This document shows positions 18,531 through 27,598 of a stretch of 64,000 nucleotides of DNA, piece after piece. The stretch covers positions 1 through 64,000 of the forward strand of contig NZ_JAUSSM010000008.1 in the NCBI RefSeq assembly GCF_030812315.1. Reading direction: 5' to 3'. The translations under genes were made by a program, and so were the position numbers. The stretch is from Arthrobacter oryzae (GTDB lineage Bacteria > Actinomycetota > Actinomycetes > Actinomycetales > Micrococcaceae). The notes beneath the pieces were generated by a model. That model saw only the letters and a program-made list of their open reading frames with translations. It ran no database searches and was not told the origin of the DNA. The first letter of the stretch is position 1; the number at the start of each line of letters is the position of its first letter.

Positions 18531-18603
18531 GCCGACCGGAACCAAGCCGACCCAGGTCCTCAACAGGCGGAGCAGCGCTGCGCTCGCCGGCAGGGTCCGG
18601 AAG

Positions 18604-19314
18604 TCAGCCCCGGTTCCAGCGGTACTCGTTTTCCGGCCTGCCCGGTGCGCCGTACCGGGCAGTGCGGGAGACGGTTCCCGCGTCCGCAAGGTACTCGAGA
18701 TAGCGCCGGGCCGTCACGCGGGACATACCGAGCGCGTCCATGACCTCCGTGGCCGATACCGCCTCCGCCTGCTGTTTCATGAACTCCTGCACCGCGTCCA
18801 GGGTCGATGTCGAAAGCCCCTTGGGAAGCGGCAGTTCGCTCGGGGCGCGCAGGCTTGCGAAAGCCTGGTCGACGTCGCTCTGTGATGCCCCGGACCTGTT
18901 CCCGACGGAGCTGGCCCCGAGTTGCTCCCGGAACTGACGGTAGCTGGCCAGCTTGTCCGCAAAAGTGGCGTAGGTGAAGGGTTTGATGAGGTACTGGACC
19001 ACGCCGATGGAGACGGCGCTGCGCACGATGTTTAGTTCGCGGACAGCCGTAATGGCAATAATGTCGGCCAGCAGTCCTGAAGCCCGCATCCGCCGTGCTA
19101 TGTCCAGGCCATGGAGGTCGGGAAGGTTCATGTCCAGCAGGACCAGTTCCACGGGGTTGCCGGCGGCCGCGAATTCTCCCAGCAGGCGCAGCGCCGACTG
19201 GCCGTCCGGGGCCGTGCCGGCAAGGGAAAAGCCCTTGAGTCTCCCTACGTAGGCGCCGTGCGCTGCCGCGGCTACGGGTTCGTCCTCAACGACGAGGACT
19301 CTGATATCGCTCAT
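18604..19314 (-). CDS. Response regulator, CitB/DctR family
   Basis: 236 residues. The receiver domain (about 1-125) has the acidic pair E10/D11, phospho-acceptor D61 in VLLDMNLPD and K near 108 in YLIKPFTY. The C-terminal part carries a helix-turn-helix, ATEVMDALGMSRVTARRYLE. Its ATG overlaps the kinase stop (ATGA), so the pair is coupled. By analogy with DcuR/CitB/DctR it would activate the divergent dctA when dicarboxylates are sensed. Confidence 0.9.
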   Translation of the reverse strand: MSDIRVLVVEDEPVAAAAHGAYVGRLKGFSLAGTAPDGQSALRLLGEFAAAGNPVELVLLDMNLPDLHGLDIARRMRASGLLADIIAITAVRELNIVRSAVSIGVVQYLIKPFTYATFADKLASYRQFREQLGASSVGNRSGASQSDVDQAFASLRAPSELPLPKGLSTSTLDAVQEFMKQQAEAVSATEVMDALGMSRVTARRYLEYLADAGTVSRTARYGAPGRPENEYRWNRG

Positions 19315-21008
19315 GAAAGCTCCTTGGTGGTGCCGGCTGTGTTGCCGGCCGCGGCGCCCGGCGCGGCGCCTGGTGCGGCGTCCGGGGCAGTGCCCGAAGG
19401 GGTGGCGGCGGGGAGGTGAATCTGGAAATGCGCCCCGCGCGGATTCGTGATGGTCATGGTGCCGCCCAACCGGTGGACGGCCTGCCGTACGAGCGCCAGC
19501 CCGAGCCCCCGTCCGTACTTGCCGGGCGCCTTTGTGCTGAAACCGTACCGGAACACGTCATCCACGGCATCGGGGTCGATTCCGCGTCCGGAGTCCTCCA
19601 CGCCGATATCCACGCCCTGCGCGCCGGACTCCACCGACAATTCCACCCACTTCGGTGCCGGAGCATCGGCTGCAGCGTCAATGGCGTTATCCAGCAGGTT
19701 GCCAAGAATGGTCACCAGGTCCTGGACGGCCACACCGGCGGTCCCGGCCGTGCTGTTCGCCTGCAGGCCCAGTTCGACGCCGCGCTCGTGGGCCTCGGCT
19801 GCCTTGCCCATGAGGAGGGCACTCAAAACAGGCTCTTCAATGGCACCCACCATCTCGTCGGTGAGATGCTGGCTGAGCTCCAGGTCCTTGGTGGCATAAT
19901 CCAGCGCGTCATCCGCCCGGCCCAGTTCCATCAGCGAAACGATCGTATGGAGGCGGTTGGCGTGCTCATGGGTCTGCGCCCGCAGCGCGTCAGAAAGAGT
20001 ACGCATGGTTTCCAGTTCGCTGCCCAGGGACTCGATCTCCGTGCGGTCGCGGATGGTTGCCACGGTCCCGAACACTGCCGGGCGCTGCCGGCCCGTGGAA
20101 GCGGGTCCCACCGCGGGCCCCTGGTTGATCACCAGGACCCGCGGGCCTGCGAGGTGGATTTCATCCTGGGCAGTCCGGCCGGATTCGAACAGGTCCTTCA
20201 GGCTGGTTGCCAGCGGGAGGTCACTGAGCAGGACGGCGTCGGCAGGGTCTCCTCCCGCTGAGCGCGGAGCCAGCCCCAGGAGCTCGGCAGCCTGGTCGTT
20301 GTACATCACCACACGGCCCTTTGGATCGATCAGGATGACGCCTTCCCTGACAGAATGCAGGACCGACTCGTAGTATGCGAACAACTGGGCGAGCTGTTCA
20401 GGCCCCCAGCCCCGGGTGACATTGCGCAGGTACCGGCCCAGCAGCCAGGACGCCACGGAGCCGCCCACCAGGAGGGCAAACGCAATCGCCAGGATGGCCG
20501 GCAGGCGGCCGGCGAGGGCAACGTCCACCGTATTCACCGTCACTCCGGCGGCCACCAGGGCCTTCACGTTTCCCGACTGGTCCTTGACGGGTGCGATGGT
20601 GCGTACGGACGGCCCCAGCGTGCCGGCCGTGATTTCAGTGAACACCTGGCCGTTCAAGGCGGCGTCGATGGAACCGATGTAGGGTTTGCCGAGCTCCTCG
20701 TCCCGTGGGTGTGTCCATCGGGTCCGGTCCGGAGCCATGATGGTGATGAAATCCGCGTCGGCGTCGGCCATCACGTCCAGGGCGTAGGGCTGCAGCGTGG
20801 CGGACGGGTCGGCTGACCCTGCAGCCTCCAGCACGAGGGGATTGTCAGCTACGGCCGTGGCGATGCCGGACATGCGCCGTCCCGCCTCGTCGTAGGAATG
20901 GTCCCGGGCGTCGATGAAGGTGGCCGTGCCCACTGTTGCGGTCAGTGCGAGCATAAACACCAAATGCGCCACGAACAGCCGGCGCGCGATGCTCCATTTA
21001 TGCCTCAT
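19311..21008 (-). CDS. Sensor histidine kinase, DcuS/CitA (DctS) family
   Basis: 565 residues from ATG 21008. TM1 (11-31) and TM2 (about 170-190) enclose a periplasmic PAS-like sensor. A cytoplasmic PAS domain (about 210-320) precedes the H-box LRAQTHEHANRLH, with H347 the likely phosphorylation site, and then a HATPase domain (GNLLDNAIDAA). The last 35 residues are an Ala/Gly/Pro low-complexity tail not needed by the family. It pairs with the overlapping response regulator and lies divergent from dctA. Confidence 0.9.
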   Translation of the reverse strand: MRHKWSIARRLFVAHLVFMLALTATVGTATFIDARDHSYDEAGRRMSGIATAVADNPLVLEAAGSADPSATLQPYALDVMADADADFITIMAPDRTRWTHPRDEELGKPYIGSIDAALNGQVFTEITAGTLGPSVRTIAPVKDQSGNVKALVAAGVTVNTVDVALAGRLPAILAIAFALLVGGSVASWLLGRYLRNVTRGWGPEQLAQLFAYYESVLHSVREGVILIDPKGRVVMYNDQAAELLGLAPRSAGGDPADAVLLSDLPLATSLKDLFESGRTAQDEIHLAGPRVLVINQGPAVGPASTGRQRPAVFGTVATIRDRTEIESLGSELETMRTLSDALRAQTHEHANRLHTIVSLMELGRADDALDYATKDLELSQHLTDEMVGAIEEPVLSALLMGKAAEAHERGVELGLQANSTAGTAGVAVQDLVTILGNLLDNAIDAAADAPAPKWVELSVESGAQGVDIGVEDSGRGIDPDAVDDVFRYGFSTKAPGKYGRGLGLALVRQAVHRLGGTMTITNPRGAHFQIHLPAATPSGTAPDAAPGAAPGAAAGNTAGTTKELS

Positions 21009-21148
21009 TCCAACCTTCCATGACCAATATGAACGCAACGGTGAGCCAGGTCACGCCATGCCCAATGATGGATATCACACCGGACGGACGTGAAAAGCCC
21101 AGAGAATGTGCCGCAACGTCTTCCAGATTATCCATAAGGAGAGACATC

Positions 21149-22489
21149 ATGGCTTCTCAACGAGGAGAGTCAGCCGCGCCAGTCAAGGCAAAGCGCAAGG
21201 GACTCGACAAGTCGCACTACCTCTACATCGCCGTCATTGCCGCCGTGATCCTGGGCGCCCTTGTCGGTCTGCTGTTTCCCGAGGTCGGCAAATCGCTGAA
21301 ACCGCTCGGCGACGGCTTCATCAAGCTCATCAAGATGATGATCGCGCCGATTATCTTCTGCACCATCGTCCTGGGCATTGGCTCAATCGCCAAGGCAGCC
21401 ACCGTAGGAAAAGTCGGCGGACTTGCCCTGGGCTACTTTGTGCTCATGTCCACCTTCGCCCTGGGTATCGGCCTCGTCGTCGGCAACCTCATCCACCCGG
21501 GTGAAGGTTTGAAGCTGGCGGCATACGATCCCAACAAGAAGGCCGAAGTAGACAGCACCGTTGCCTTCCTCCTGGGCATCATTCCGGGCGACATTCCGGT
21601 TCTGCCCACGCTCCTCGCGGCCATCCTCGTCGGTTTCGCCCTCCAGAAAATGGGTGGGCAGGGCGCTCCTGTCCTCAAGGCCATCGGCTACGGCCAGGCA
21701 GTGGTGTTCAGGATCCTCATCATGATCATGTGGCTTGCTCCGGTAGGCGCCTTTGGTGCCATCGCCGCAGTTGTCGGCGCCACGGGCGTCGCGGCAATCG
21801 TGAGCATGTTCACCCTCATGGTTGCCTTCTACATCACATGCGCACTCTTCATCGTTGTCATCCTCGGCGGCCTCCTCCAGGTGGTGACCGGCGTGAACAT
21901 CTTCAAGCTGATGAAGTACCTTGCCCGGGAATACCTCCTGATCTTCTCCACTTCCTCCTCTGAGGCAGCGCTGCCCCGCCTCATCGCCAAGATGGAGCAC
22001 CTGGGCGTGTCCAAGCCGGTCGTCGGCGTCACTGTGCCCACCGGTTACTCCTTCAACCTGGACGGCACCGCCATCTACCTGACCATGGCATCGCTGTTCG
22101 TGGCCAACGCCATGGGAACCCCGCTGGATCTCGGCGCCCAGGTATCCCTGCTGATCTTCATGATCATCGCCTCGAAGGGTGCAGCCGGTGTCACCGGTGC
22201 AGGTCTCGCCACGCTGGCTGCCGGCCTTCAGGCACACAAGCCCGAGCTCCTCGGCGGCGTAGGCATGATCGTCGGGATCGACCGCTTCATGTCCGAAGCC
22301 CGCGCATTGACCAACTTCACGGGCAACGCTGTAGCCACTCTCCTGATCGGAACCTGGGTCAAGGAGATCGACGGCGAGCAGGTCCAGCGCGTCCTGTCCG
22401 GCCAAGAGCCGTTCGACGAGCAGACCATGATCGCCGGCCACCACGTCGAGCAGGAAGAGCCGGCCAAGCCAGTTCTCGCGAACGCCTGA
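21149..22489 (+). CDS. dctA: C4-dicarboxylate:cation symporter DctA
   Basis: 446 residues from ATG 21149, preceded by AAGGAGAG; upstream in-frame codons are not conserved. Multiple hydrophobic helices and hairpin motifs SSSEAALPRLI and NLDGTAIY mark the DAACS glutamate/dicarboxylate carrier family; length fits DctA. It imports succinate, fumarate or malate. The 140-bp divergent region with the sensor kinase gene is its likely control site. Confidence 0.92.
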   Translation: MASQRGESAAPVKAKRKGLDKSHYLYIAVIAAVILGALVGLLFPEVGKSLKPLGDGFIKLIKMMIAPIIFCTIVLGIGSIAKAATVGKVGGLALGYFVLMSTFALGIGLVVGNLIHPGEGLKLAAYDPNKKAEVDSTVAFLLGIIPGDIPVLPTLLAAILVGFALQKMGGQGAPVLKAIGYGQAVVFRILIMIMWLAPVGAFGAIAAVVGATGVAAIVSMFTLMVAFYITCALFIVVILGGLLQVVTGVNIFKLMKYLAREYLLIFSTSSSEAALPRLIAKMEHLGVSKPVVGVTVPTGYSFNLDGTAIYLTMASLFVANAMGTPLDLGAQVSLLIFMIIASKGAAGVTGAGLATLAAGLQAHKPELLGGVGMIVGIDRFMSEARALTNFTGNAVATLLIGTWVKEIDGEQVQRVLSGQEPFDEQTMIAGHHVEQEEPAKPVLANA

Positions 22490-22511
22490 GCCAACGCCTG
22501 AGCTGAACCGA

Positions 22512-22550
22512 AACCGCCCGTGCAGGATCATCCGGCACGGGCGGTTTTTT
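22512..22550 (+). terminator. Intrinsic terminator after dctA
   Basis: AACCGCCCGTGC (22512-22523) pairs with GCACGGGCGGTT (22535-22546), followed by a run of T. Confidence 0.9.
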
Positions 22551-22573
22551 GTGTCGGCGGCCCTAACCTTCGA

Positions 22574-22593
22574 CCTTTACCAGAAGGTAAAGG
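22574..22593. promoter_or_regulatory. Perfect dyad CCTTTACC-AGAA-GGTAAAGG upstream of parA
   Basis: An 8-bp perfect inverted repeat with a 4-bp centre, between the dctA terminator and the parA promoter. Shape and length resemble a MerR-family operator; no T-run follows, so a terminator is less likely. Confidence 0.5.
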
Positions 22594-22621
22594 CTCAATC
22601 AAGGGCGCGTGTCAAGTTCCG

Positions 22622-22649
22622 TTGAATCGCGGGTGCGGCGCTGTAACCT
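22622..22649 (+). promoter_or_regulatory. Candidate promoter of the parA-scpA-scpB operon
   Basis: TTGAAT (22622-22627) and TAACCT (22644-22649) are separated by 16 bp, with the predicted start near 22656. Confidence 0.45.
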
Positions 22650-22709
22650 TGGGAAGAAGAAGGATCGGCGCTGAACATTCAGCGGCAGGACATCAACGTC
22701 ATCGAAAGT

Positions 22710-23621
22710 GTGGATAGATACGTGAGCAGCGAACAGGGTTCAGCAACTCTGGAAGGCACCGAACTCGACCTGGAAGACGCCGTCATGGGTCCCACCGGGC
22801 GCCCCTACCGCGAATTTCCCGAGCCTGCGCCGCTGTCGTCCCACGGCCCCGCCCGTGTGATCGCCATGGTGAACCAGAAGGGCGGAGTCGGTAAGACGAC
22901 CTCCACCATCAACCTGGCCGCCGCGCTTGCCGAGTACGGCCGCCGTGTCCTGCTGGTGGATTTTGACCCCCAGGGGGCACTGTCAGCCGGCCTTGGGACG
23001 AATCCGCATGAACTGGACCTGACGGTCTACAACGTCCTGATGGACCGCAAAGTGGACATCCGGGATGCCATTCAGCACACCGGCGTCGAAAATGTCGACC
23101 TGCTGCCGGCCAACATCGACCTCTCCGCCGCCGAAGTGCAGCTGGTCAATGAGGTTGCCCGCGAACAGGTGCTCGACCGGGCCTTGAAGAAAGTCGAGGA
23201 CGATTACGACGTCGTCCTGATCGACTGCCAGCCGTCGCTTGGCCTGCTGACGGTCAACGCCCTCACCGCCGCCCACGGCGTCATCATCCCGCTGATCTGC
23301 GAATTCTTCGCCCTGCGCGCCGTAGCCCTTCTGGTGGAAACCATCGACAAGGTCCAGGACCGGCTGAACCCCAGGCTGCAGGTGGACGGTGTGCTCGCCA
23401 CGATGTATGACGCCCGTACGCTGCACAGCCGCGAGGTCATCAGCAGGCTGGTCGAGGCATTCGGGGACAAGGTCTTCGAGACCGTCATCAAGCGCTCCAT
23501 CAAGTTTGCCGACGCCACAGTTGCCGCGGAACCGATCACCAGCTACGCCGCCAACCACATCGGCGCCGACGCCTACCGCCGCCTGGCCAAAGAGCTGATT
23601 TCGCGCGGCGGCGCGCCCTAG
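22710..23621 (+). CDS. ParA-family ATPase (Soj/PldP type)
   Basis: 303 residues from GTG 22710; GTG 22722 is equally possible. The deviant Walker A is KGGVGKTT, and DCQPSLGLLTVNAL contains Walker B. No parB neighbours it, so it is not the origin-proximal partition system. It occupies the Rv1708 place before scpA, where the Corynebacterium homologue PldP affects septum placement. I infer a role in coordinating division or chromosome organisation. Confidence 0.85.
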   Translation: MDRYVSSEQGSATLEGTELDLEDAVMGPTGRPYREFPEPAPLSSHGPARVIAMVNQKGGVGKTTSTINLAAALAEYGRRVLLVDFDPQGALSAGLGTNPHELDLTVYNVLMDRKVDIRDAIQHTGVENVDLLPANIDLSAAEVQLVNEVAREQVLDRALKKVEDDYDVVLIDCQPSLGLLTVNALTAAHGVIIPLICEFFALRAVALLVETIDKVQDRLNPRLQVDGVLATMYDARTLHSREVISRLVEAFGDKVFETVIKRSIKFADATVAAEPITSYAANHIGADAYRRLAKELISRGGAP

Positions 23622-23629
23622 CCAAGGCA

Positions 23630-24487
23630 GTGGCACTGGCAGTCACCCCGCTCGCTCCCACCCGCCCCCCGGAAGAGGCAGCGAAGAAAGCCGGGTTCGA
23701 AGTCCGGCTCGCCAACTTCACCGGCCCGTTCGACCTGCTGCTTGGCCTGATCACCAAGCACCAGCTGGATATCACGGAAGTGGCCCTGGCCACTGTGACC
23801 GACGAATTCATCAAGTACATCAAGAACCTTCAGCAGCTGGGCGAGGAATGGGCGCTCGACGAGGCCAGCGAATTCCTGGTGATCGCAGCCACCCTCCTGG
23901 ACCTCAAGGCTGCCCGGCTCCTGCCGGCAGGCGAGGTTGAGGACGATGAGGACATCGCGTTGCTCGAGGCGCGGGACCTCCTTTTCGCCCGTTTGCTCCA
24001 GTACAAGGCCTTCAAACAGGTGGCCGGGCTGATCAGTTCCACCCTGGAGCTCGAATCCCGCAGCTACCCGCGCCAAGTGGCCCTGGAAGGCCACTTCGCC
24101 GCACTGCTGCCGGAACTGGTGTGGCGGCACACGCCGCGGCAGTTTGCCGCCTTGGCGGAAGCGGCGCTGAAACCCAAGGAAGCAGCCCCGACCCGGGTTG
24201 GCCTGGCACACCTCCACGGCAGTGCGGTCAGCGTGAAAGAGCAGGCCGAAATCCTTGGATTGAAGCTCCGGCAGGGGAGGCCGCTGTCCTTCCGGGCCCT
24301 GATCGCCGACGCCGAGTCCACCCTGGTCGTTGTGGCCCGTTTCCTGGCCCTCCTGGAAATGTTCAGGGACAAGGTGGTCGCGTTCGACCAGCTCGCACCG
24401 CTGGGGGACCTCACGGTGCACTGGACGGCAGGGGCTGAGGACTGGAGCAGCGACAATCTCACCGAGGAATATGAGGAACAGCCGTGA
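23630..24487 (+). CDS. scpA: Segregation and condensation protein A
   Basis: 285 residues from GTG 23630. FEVRLANFTGPFDLLLGLI is the kleisin N-terminal SMC-contact helix, and the C-terminal winged helix (VVVARFLALLEMFRDKVV) is present. ScpA bridges the SMC heads and binds ScpB. Its stop overlaps the scpB start by four bases (GTGA). Confidence 0.92.
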   Translation: MALAVTPLAPTRPPEEAAKKAGFEVRLANFTGPFDLLLGLITKHQLDITEVALATVTDEFIKYIKNLQQLGEEWALDEASEFLVIAATLLDLKAARLLPAGEVEDDEDIALLEARDLLFARLLQYKAFKQVAGLISSTLELESRSYPRQVALEGHFAALLPELVWRHTPRQFAALAEAALKPKEAAPTRVGLAHLHGSAVSVKEQAEILGLKLRQGRPLSFRALIADAESTLVVVARFLALLEMFRDKVVAFDQLAPLGDLTVHWTAGAEDWSSDNLTEEYEEQP

Positions 24488-25170
24488 GCGCTACGACGCC
24501 GGACCCAACCACCAGCGGGGAAGGGGACAGCGGGCTGAATGTAGCCGATCTCCCCGGCGGGGCGCGCGCCGCGATTGAGGCCGTGCTTATGGTGATTGAT
24601 CAGCCCGCCACCGCCACGGAACTCGCCGCAGGGCTGAACCTGACGGTCGACGCCGTCGAGCAGCTGCTCGCGGAACTTCAGCGCGAGTATAACGGCTATA
24701 CTGTTAATGCCCCGGACACGGACGTTGCCAGCACTGCTGTTATCAATGCAGGCCACAAATCCAGCCCCCGGGGTTTTGAATTGCGGAATATCGCCGGAGG
24801 CTGGCGCATCTATTCCCGCTCGGAGTTCGCCGACGTCGTCGGCGGGTTCGTGCTGGAGGGACAGACAGCCAGGCTGACGCAGGCGGCGTTGGAAACGCTC
24901 GCCGTCATCGCATACCGCCAGCCCGTATCAAGGGCCAGGGTGTCTGCAATTCGAGGAGTTAACGTTGACTCTGTCGTGCGGACGCTGATGCAGCGGGGAC
25001 TGATCGAAGACGCGGGAACGGATCCCGAGTCCGGAGCCATCCTTTACCGCACGACGTCGTATTTCCTGGAACGCATGGGAATCGGCTCGGTGGCGGAGTT
25101 GCCGCAGCTTTCACCCCATCTTCCGGGGCTTGAAGGCATCGAAGAGTTCTACGACGCCGGAAGAATGTAG
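24484..25170 (+). CDS. scpB: Segregation and condensation protein B
   Basis: 228 residues from GTG 24484. Two winged-helix domains are recognisable: AAIEAVLMVIDQPATATEL and ETLAVIAYRQPVSRARVSAI, the latter followed by RGVNVDSVVRTLMQRGLIE. It dimerises and binds the ScpA kleisin in the SMC condensin complex. It is translationally coupled to scpA. Confidence 0.92.
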   Translation: MSATTPDPTTSGEGDSGLNVADLPGGARAAIEAVLMVIDQPATATELAAGLNLTVDAVEQLLAELQREYNGYTVNAPDTDVASTAVINAGHKSSPRGFELRNIAGGWRIYSRSEFADVVGGFVLEGQTARLTQAALETLAVIAYRQPVSRARVSAIRGVNVDSVVRTLMQRGLIEDAGTDPESGAILYRTTSYFLERMGIGSVAELPQLSPHLPGLEGIEEFYDAGRM

Positions 25171-25279
25171 GCAGCATCCCTGCCTGCGCACGAGTATCCA
25201 CCAGGGCGGAGTAAATCCGCCCGGCTGGCAAGTTTTGTCGGGAGACAACTTCGCCGGCCAACATAACGAAGGACGGGTC

Positions 25280-26485
25280 ATGACACAGGCGGGACGCCAG
25301 GGTTCACCACGTAACAGTTCGGGACGCAACAGCGCCGGACAGAATAAGACCGGACGCAATCCGGCACAGGGCGGCGGCAGTCGCGCAGGCGGCGCCAGCG
25401 GCGCCGGCTACAAGGGCGGCGGCGACCGTCCCTTCAAACGCCCCAAGCCGCGCGAAGAGGCCTTCATCGATCCGGACCTGCAGGGTCCGGCCGGCGAGCC
25501 GGCAGACCGCCCGGCATCCGGTGACTGGAAGCAGGGCAAGCCTGCTGCCCGGAAGCCCGGCTCACGCAAGCCCGGCGCCGGAAAGGCGCCCGGCACCCCC
25601 GGCGCCCTCAAGCCCAAGCCGCGGTCTGCTGCAGCCAAGACATTCGGTACGCGCGCCTTCGGCGGCGAACGGTTCGGCCAGAACCTTGGAGCCGTCCGCA
25701 AGCCTTCGCGCAAGCGTGGACCCCGCGGCGATGTTCCGCAGTCGGAGTTGCACGATGCCGACGGCATCCGCCTGCAGAAGGTCATGGCGTCTGCCGGCGT
25801 CGCTTCACGGCGAGTCTGCGAAGAAATGATCTCCGAAGGCCGCGTTGAAGTGGACGGCAAGGTGGTCACCGAACTCGGCGTCCGCGTCGATCCGAAAACA
25901 GCCGTGATCCACGTTGACGGCCTGCGCATCCAGCTGGACGAAAACATGGTCTACATGGTGTTCAACAAGCCCAAGGGCGTTGTGTCCACCATGGAGGATC
26001 CGGACGGCCGTCCGTGCATCAGCGACTTCGTCCGCAACAGCCACGGCGAACGCCTCTTCCACGTGGGACGCCTCGACGTCGCCACCGAAGGACTGCTGCT
26101 GCTGACCAACGACGGCGAACTCGCCAACCGTTTGACACACCCGTCGTACGAGGTGCCCAAGACGTACCTGGTCCAGGTCCGCGGCCCGTTCCCGCAGGGA
26201 ATCGGCGCGCAGCTGAAGTCAGGCGTTGAACTCGAAGACGGATTCGCTTCGGTGGACTCGTTCAAGCTGGTGGACTCCACCCCGGGCCATGTGCTGATCG
26301 AGGTTGTGCTGCACTCCGGCAAGAATCGCATCGTACGCCGCCTCTTCGACGCCGTCGGCTTCCCTGTGCTGCGGCTCGTGCGCGTCAAGGTGGGTCCCAT
26401 CGGCCTGGGCGACCAGCGTCAGGGGAGCATCCGCAACCTCGGCAAGCAGGAAGTCGGCCACCTGCTGGCATCTGTAGGGCTGTAG
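25280..26485 (+). CDS. rluB: 23S rRNA pseudouridine synthase, RluB type
   Basis: 401 residues from ATG 25280 (GAAGGAC upstream). The first 155 residues are Gly/Arg/Lys/Pro-rich and disordered. An S4 domain follows (LQKVMASAGVASRRVCEEM, about 165-205), then the RsuA/RluB catalytic domain with D266 in GRLDVATEG. It makes pseudouridine in 23S rRNA helix 89. The position after scpB matches Rv1711. The basic tail is longer than in E. coli RluB. Confidence 0.92.
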   Translation: MTQAGRQGSPRNSSGRNSAGQNKTGRNPAQGGGSRAGGASGAGYKGGGDRPFKRPKPREEAFIDPDLQGPAGEPADRPASGDWKQGKPAARKPGSRKPGAGKAPGTPGALKPKPRSAAAKTFGTRAFGGERFGQNLGAVRKPSRKRGPRGDVPQSELHDADGIRLQKVMASAGVASRRVCEEMISEGRVEVDGKVVTELGVRVDPKTAVIHVDGLRIQLDENMVYMVFNKPKGVVSTMEDPDGRPCISDFVRNSHGERLFHVGRLDVATEGLLLLTNDGELANRLTHPSYEVPKTYLVQVRGPFPQGIGAQLKSGVELEDGFASVDSFKLVDSTPGHVLIEVVLHSGKNRIVRRLFDAVGFPVLRLVRVKVGPIGLGDQRQGSIRNLGKQEVGHLLASVGL

Positions 26486-26488
26486 CGC

Positions 26489-27598
26489 ATGTCTGCCTTT
26501 CGTACCCACGGCCGCGGGCACCTGAACGGCCCGGTGGTGGTTATCGGAACGGGACTGCTGGGAACCAGCATCGGCCTCGGACTCCGGGGGCGCGGCGTGT
26601 CCGTGTTCCTGTCCGACCCGTCACCCACCAACCAGGCTGTCGCCGTCGACATCGGGGCGGGCCTTCCCTTGTCGCGCCTTGGCGCCGAGCAGCCTGAACT
26701 CGTTGTTGTGGCCGCGCCGCCGGACGTAACAGCGGACGTGGTGGAACAGTCGCTGGCCGACTTCCCCGAGGCAACGGTGGTGGACATCGCCAGCGTCAAG
26801 GCCGGCATCCTGGCCGACCTGCGCGGTCGCGGCGTGGACCTTGCGCGCTATGTGGGGACACATCCGATGGCCGGCCGGGAAAAGTCCGGACCTGTGGCGG
26901 CCCGAGGTGAGCTGTTCACGTCGATGCCGTGGGTGGTTTGCCCGTCGGAGGAAACTTCGCCCGGCGCCCTGCAGGCCGCGCGCGCCCTGGCGACTGACCT
27001 CGGTGCCATGGTCACCCAGTTCGGCGCCGAGGAACACGACCAGGCCGTGGCACTCGTGTCGCACCTTCCCCAGGTGATGTCTTCCCTCGTTGCCAGCAGG
27101 CTGCAGGGTACGCCCATGCATGCCCTGTCCCTTGCCGGCAACGGCTTGCGCGACGTCACCCGCATCGCAGCCAGCGATCCCACGTTGTGGGTCCAGATCC
27201 TTGGCGGCAATGCGGTACAGGTGGTCGAAATCCTGCACGGGGTCCGTGAGGACCTCAACCGTCTGATCGGGACTCTTGAAGATCCCACGGCACCCGGCGC
27301 CCGCCTTGATCTGGCACAGTTGATCAGTGAGGGCAATGCCGGGCAGTCCCGTATTCCGGGCAAGCACGGCGGGCCACCGCAGGCCTATTCCTGGCTGACC
27401 GTCCTCGTGGACGACCGGCCGGGGCAGATCGCCCGCCTCCTGACGGAGATCGGCGAGATCGGGGTCAACCTCGAAGACCTGCGGCTGGACCACTCGTCCG
27501 GGCAGAATGTAGGAATGGTGGAACTGTCGGTCTTGCCCAACAAGCATGATCTGCTGATCGAAGCACTCAACGACCGTGGATGGCGGGTACTGCAGTAA
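26489..27598 (+). CDS. tyrA: Prephenate dehydrogenase with ACT domain
   Basis: 369 residues. Rossmann loop VVVIGTGLLGTSIGLGL binds NAD; GTHPMAGREKSG is the prephenate-site motif. The C-terminal ACT domain (about 300-367, LTVLVDDRPGQIARLLTEI) suggests tyrosine feedback. It forms 4-hydroxyphenylpyruvate for tyrosine synthesis. It begins three bases after rluB and its stop overlaps the cmk start (TAATG). tyrA between rluB and cmk is absent from the Mtb block. Confidence 0.92.
   Translation: MSAFRTHGRGHLNGPVVVIGTGLLGTSIGLGLRGRGVSVFLSDPSPTNQAVAVDIGAGLPLSRLGAEQPELVVVAAPPDVTADVVEQSLADFPEATVVDIASVKAGILADLRGRGVDLARYVGTHPMAGREKSGPVAARGELFTSMPWVVCPSEETSPGALQAARALATDLGAMVTQFGAEEHDQAVALVSHLPQVMSSLVASRLQGTPMHALSLAGNGLRDVTRIAASDPTLWVQILGGNAVQVVEILHGVREDLNRLIGTLEDPTAPGARLDLAQLISEGNAGQSRIPGKHGGPPQAYSWLTVLVDDRPGQIARLLTEIGEIGVNLEDLRLDHSSGQNVGMVELSVLPNKHDLLIEALNDRGWRVLQ

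Noticed and set aside
22710..23621. ParA as evidence of an integrated plasmid
   Set aside because: It is embedded before scpA/scpB in the conserved actinobacterial order and has no parB or replication gene.
25130..25279. 50-residue N-terminal extension of rluB overlapping scpB
   Set aside because: ATG 25280 has a ribosome site, and the extension overlaps the scpB 3' end in another frame without conserved features.
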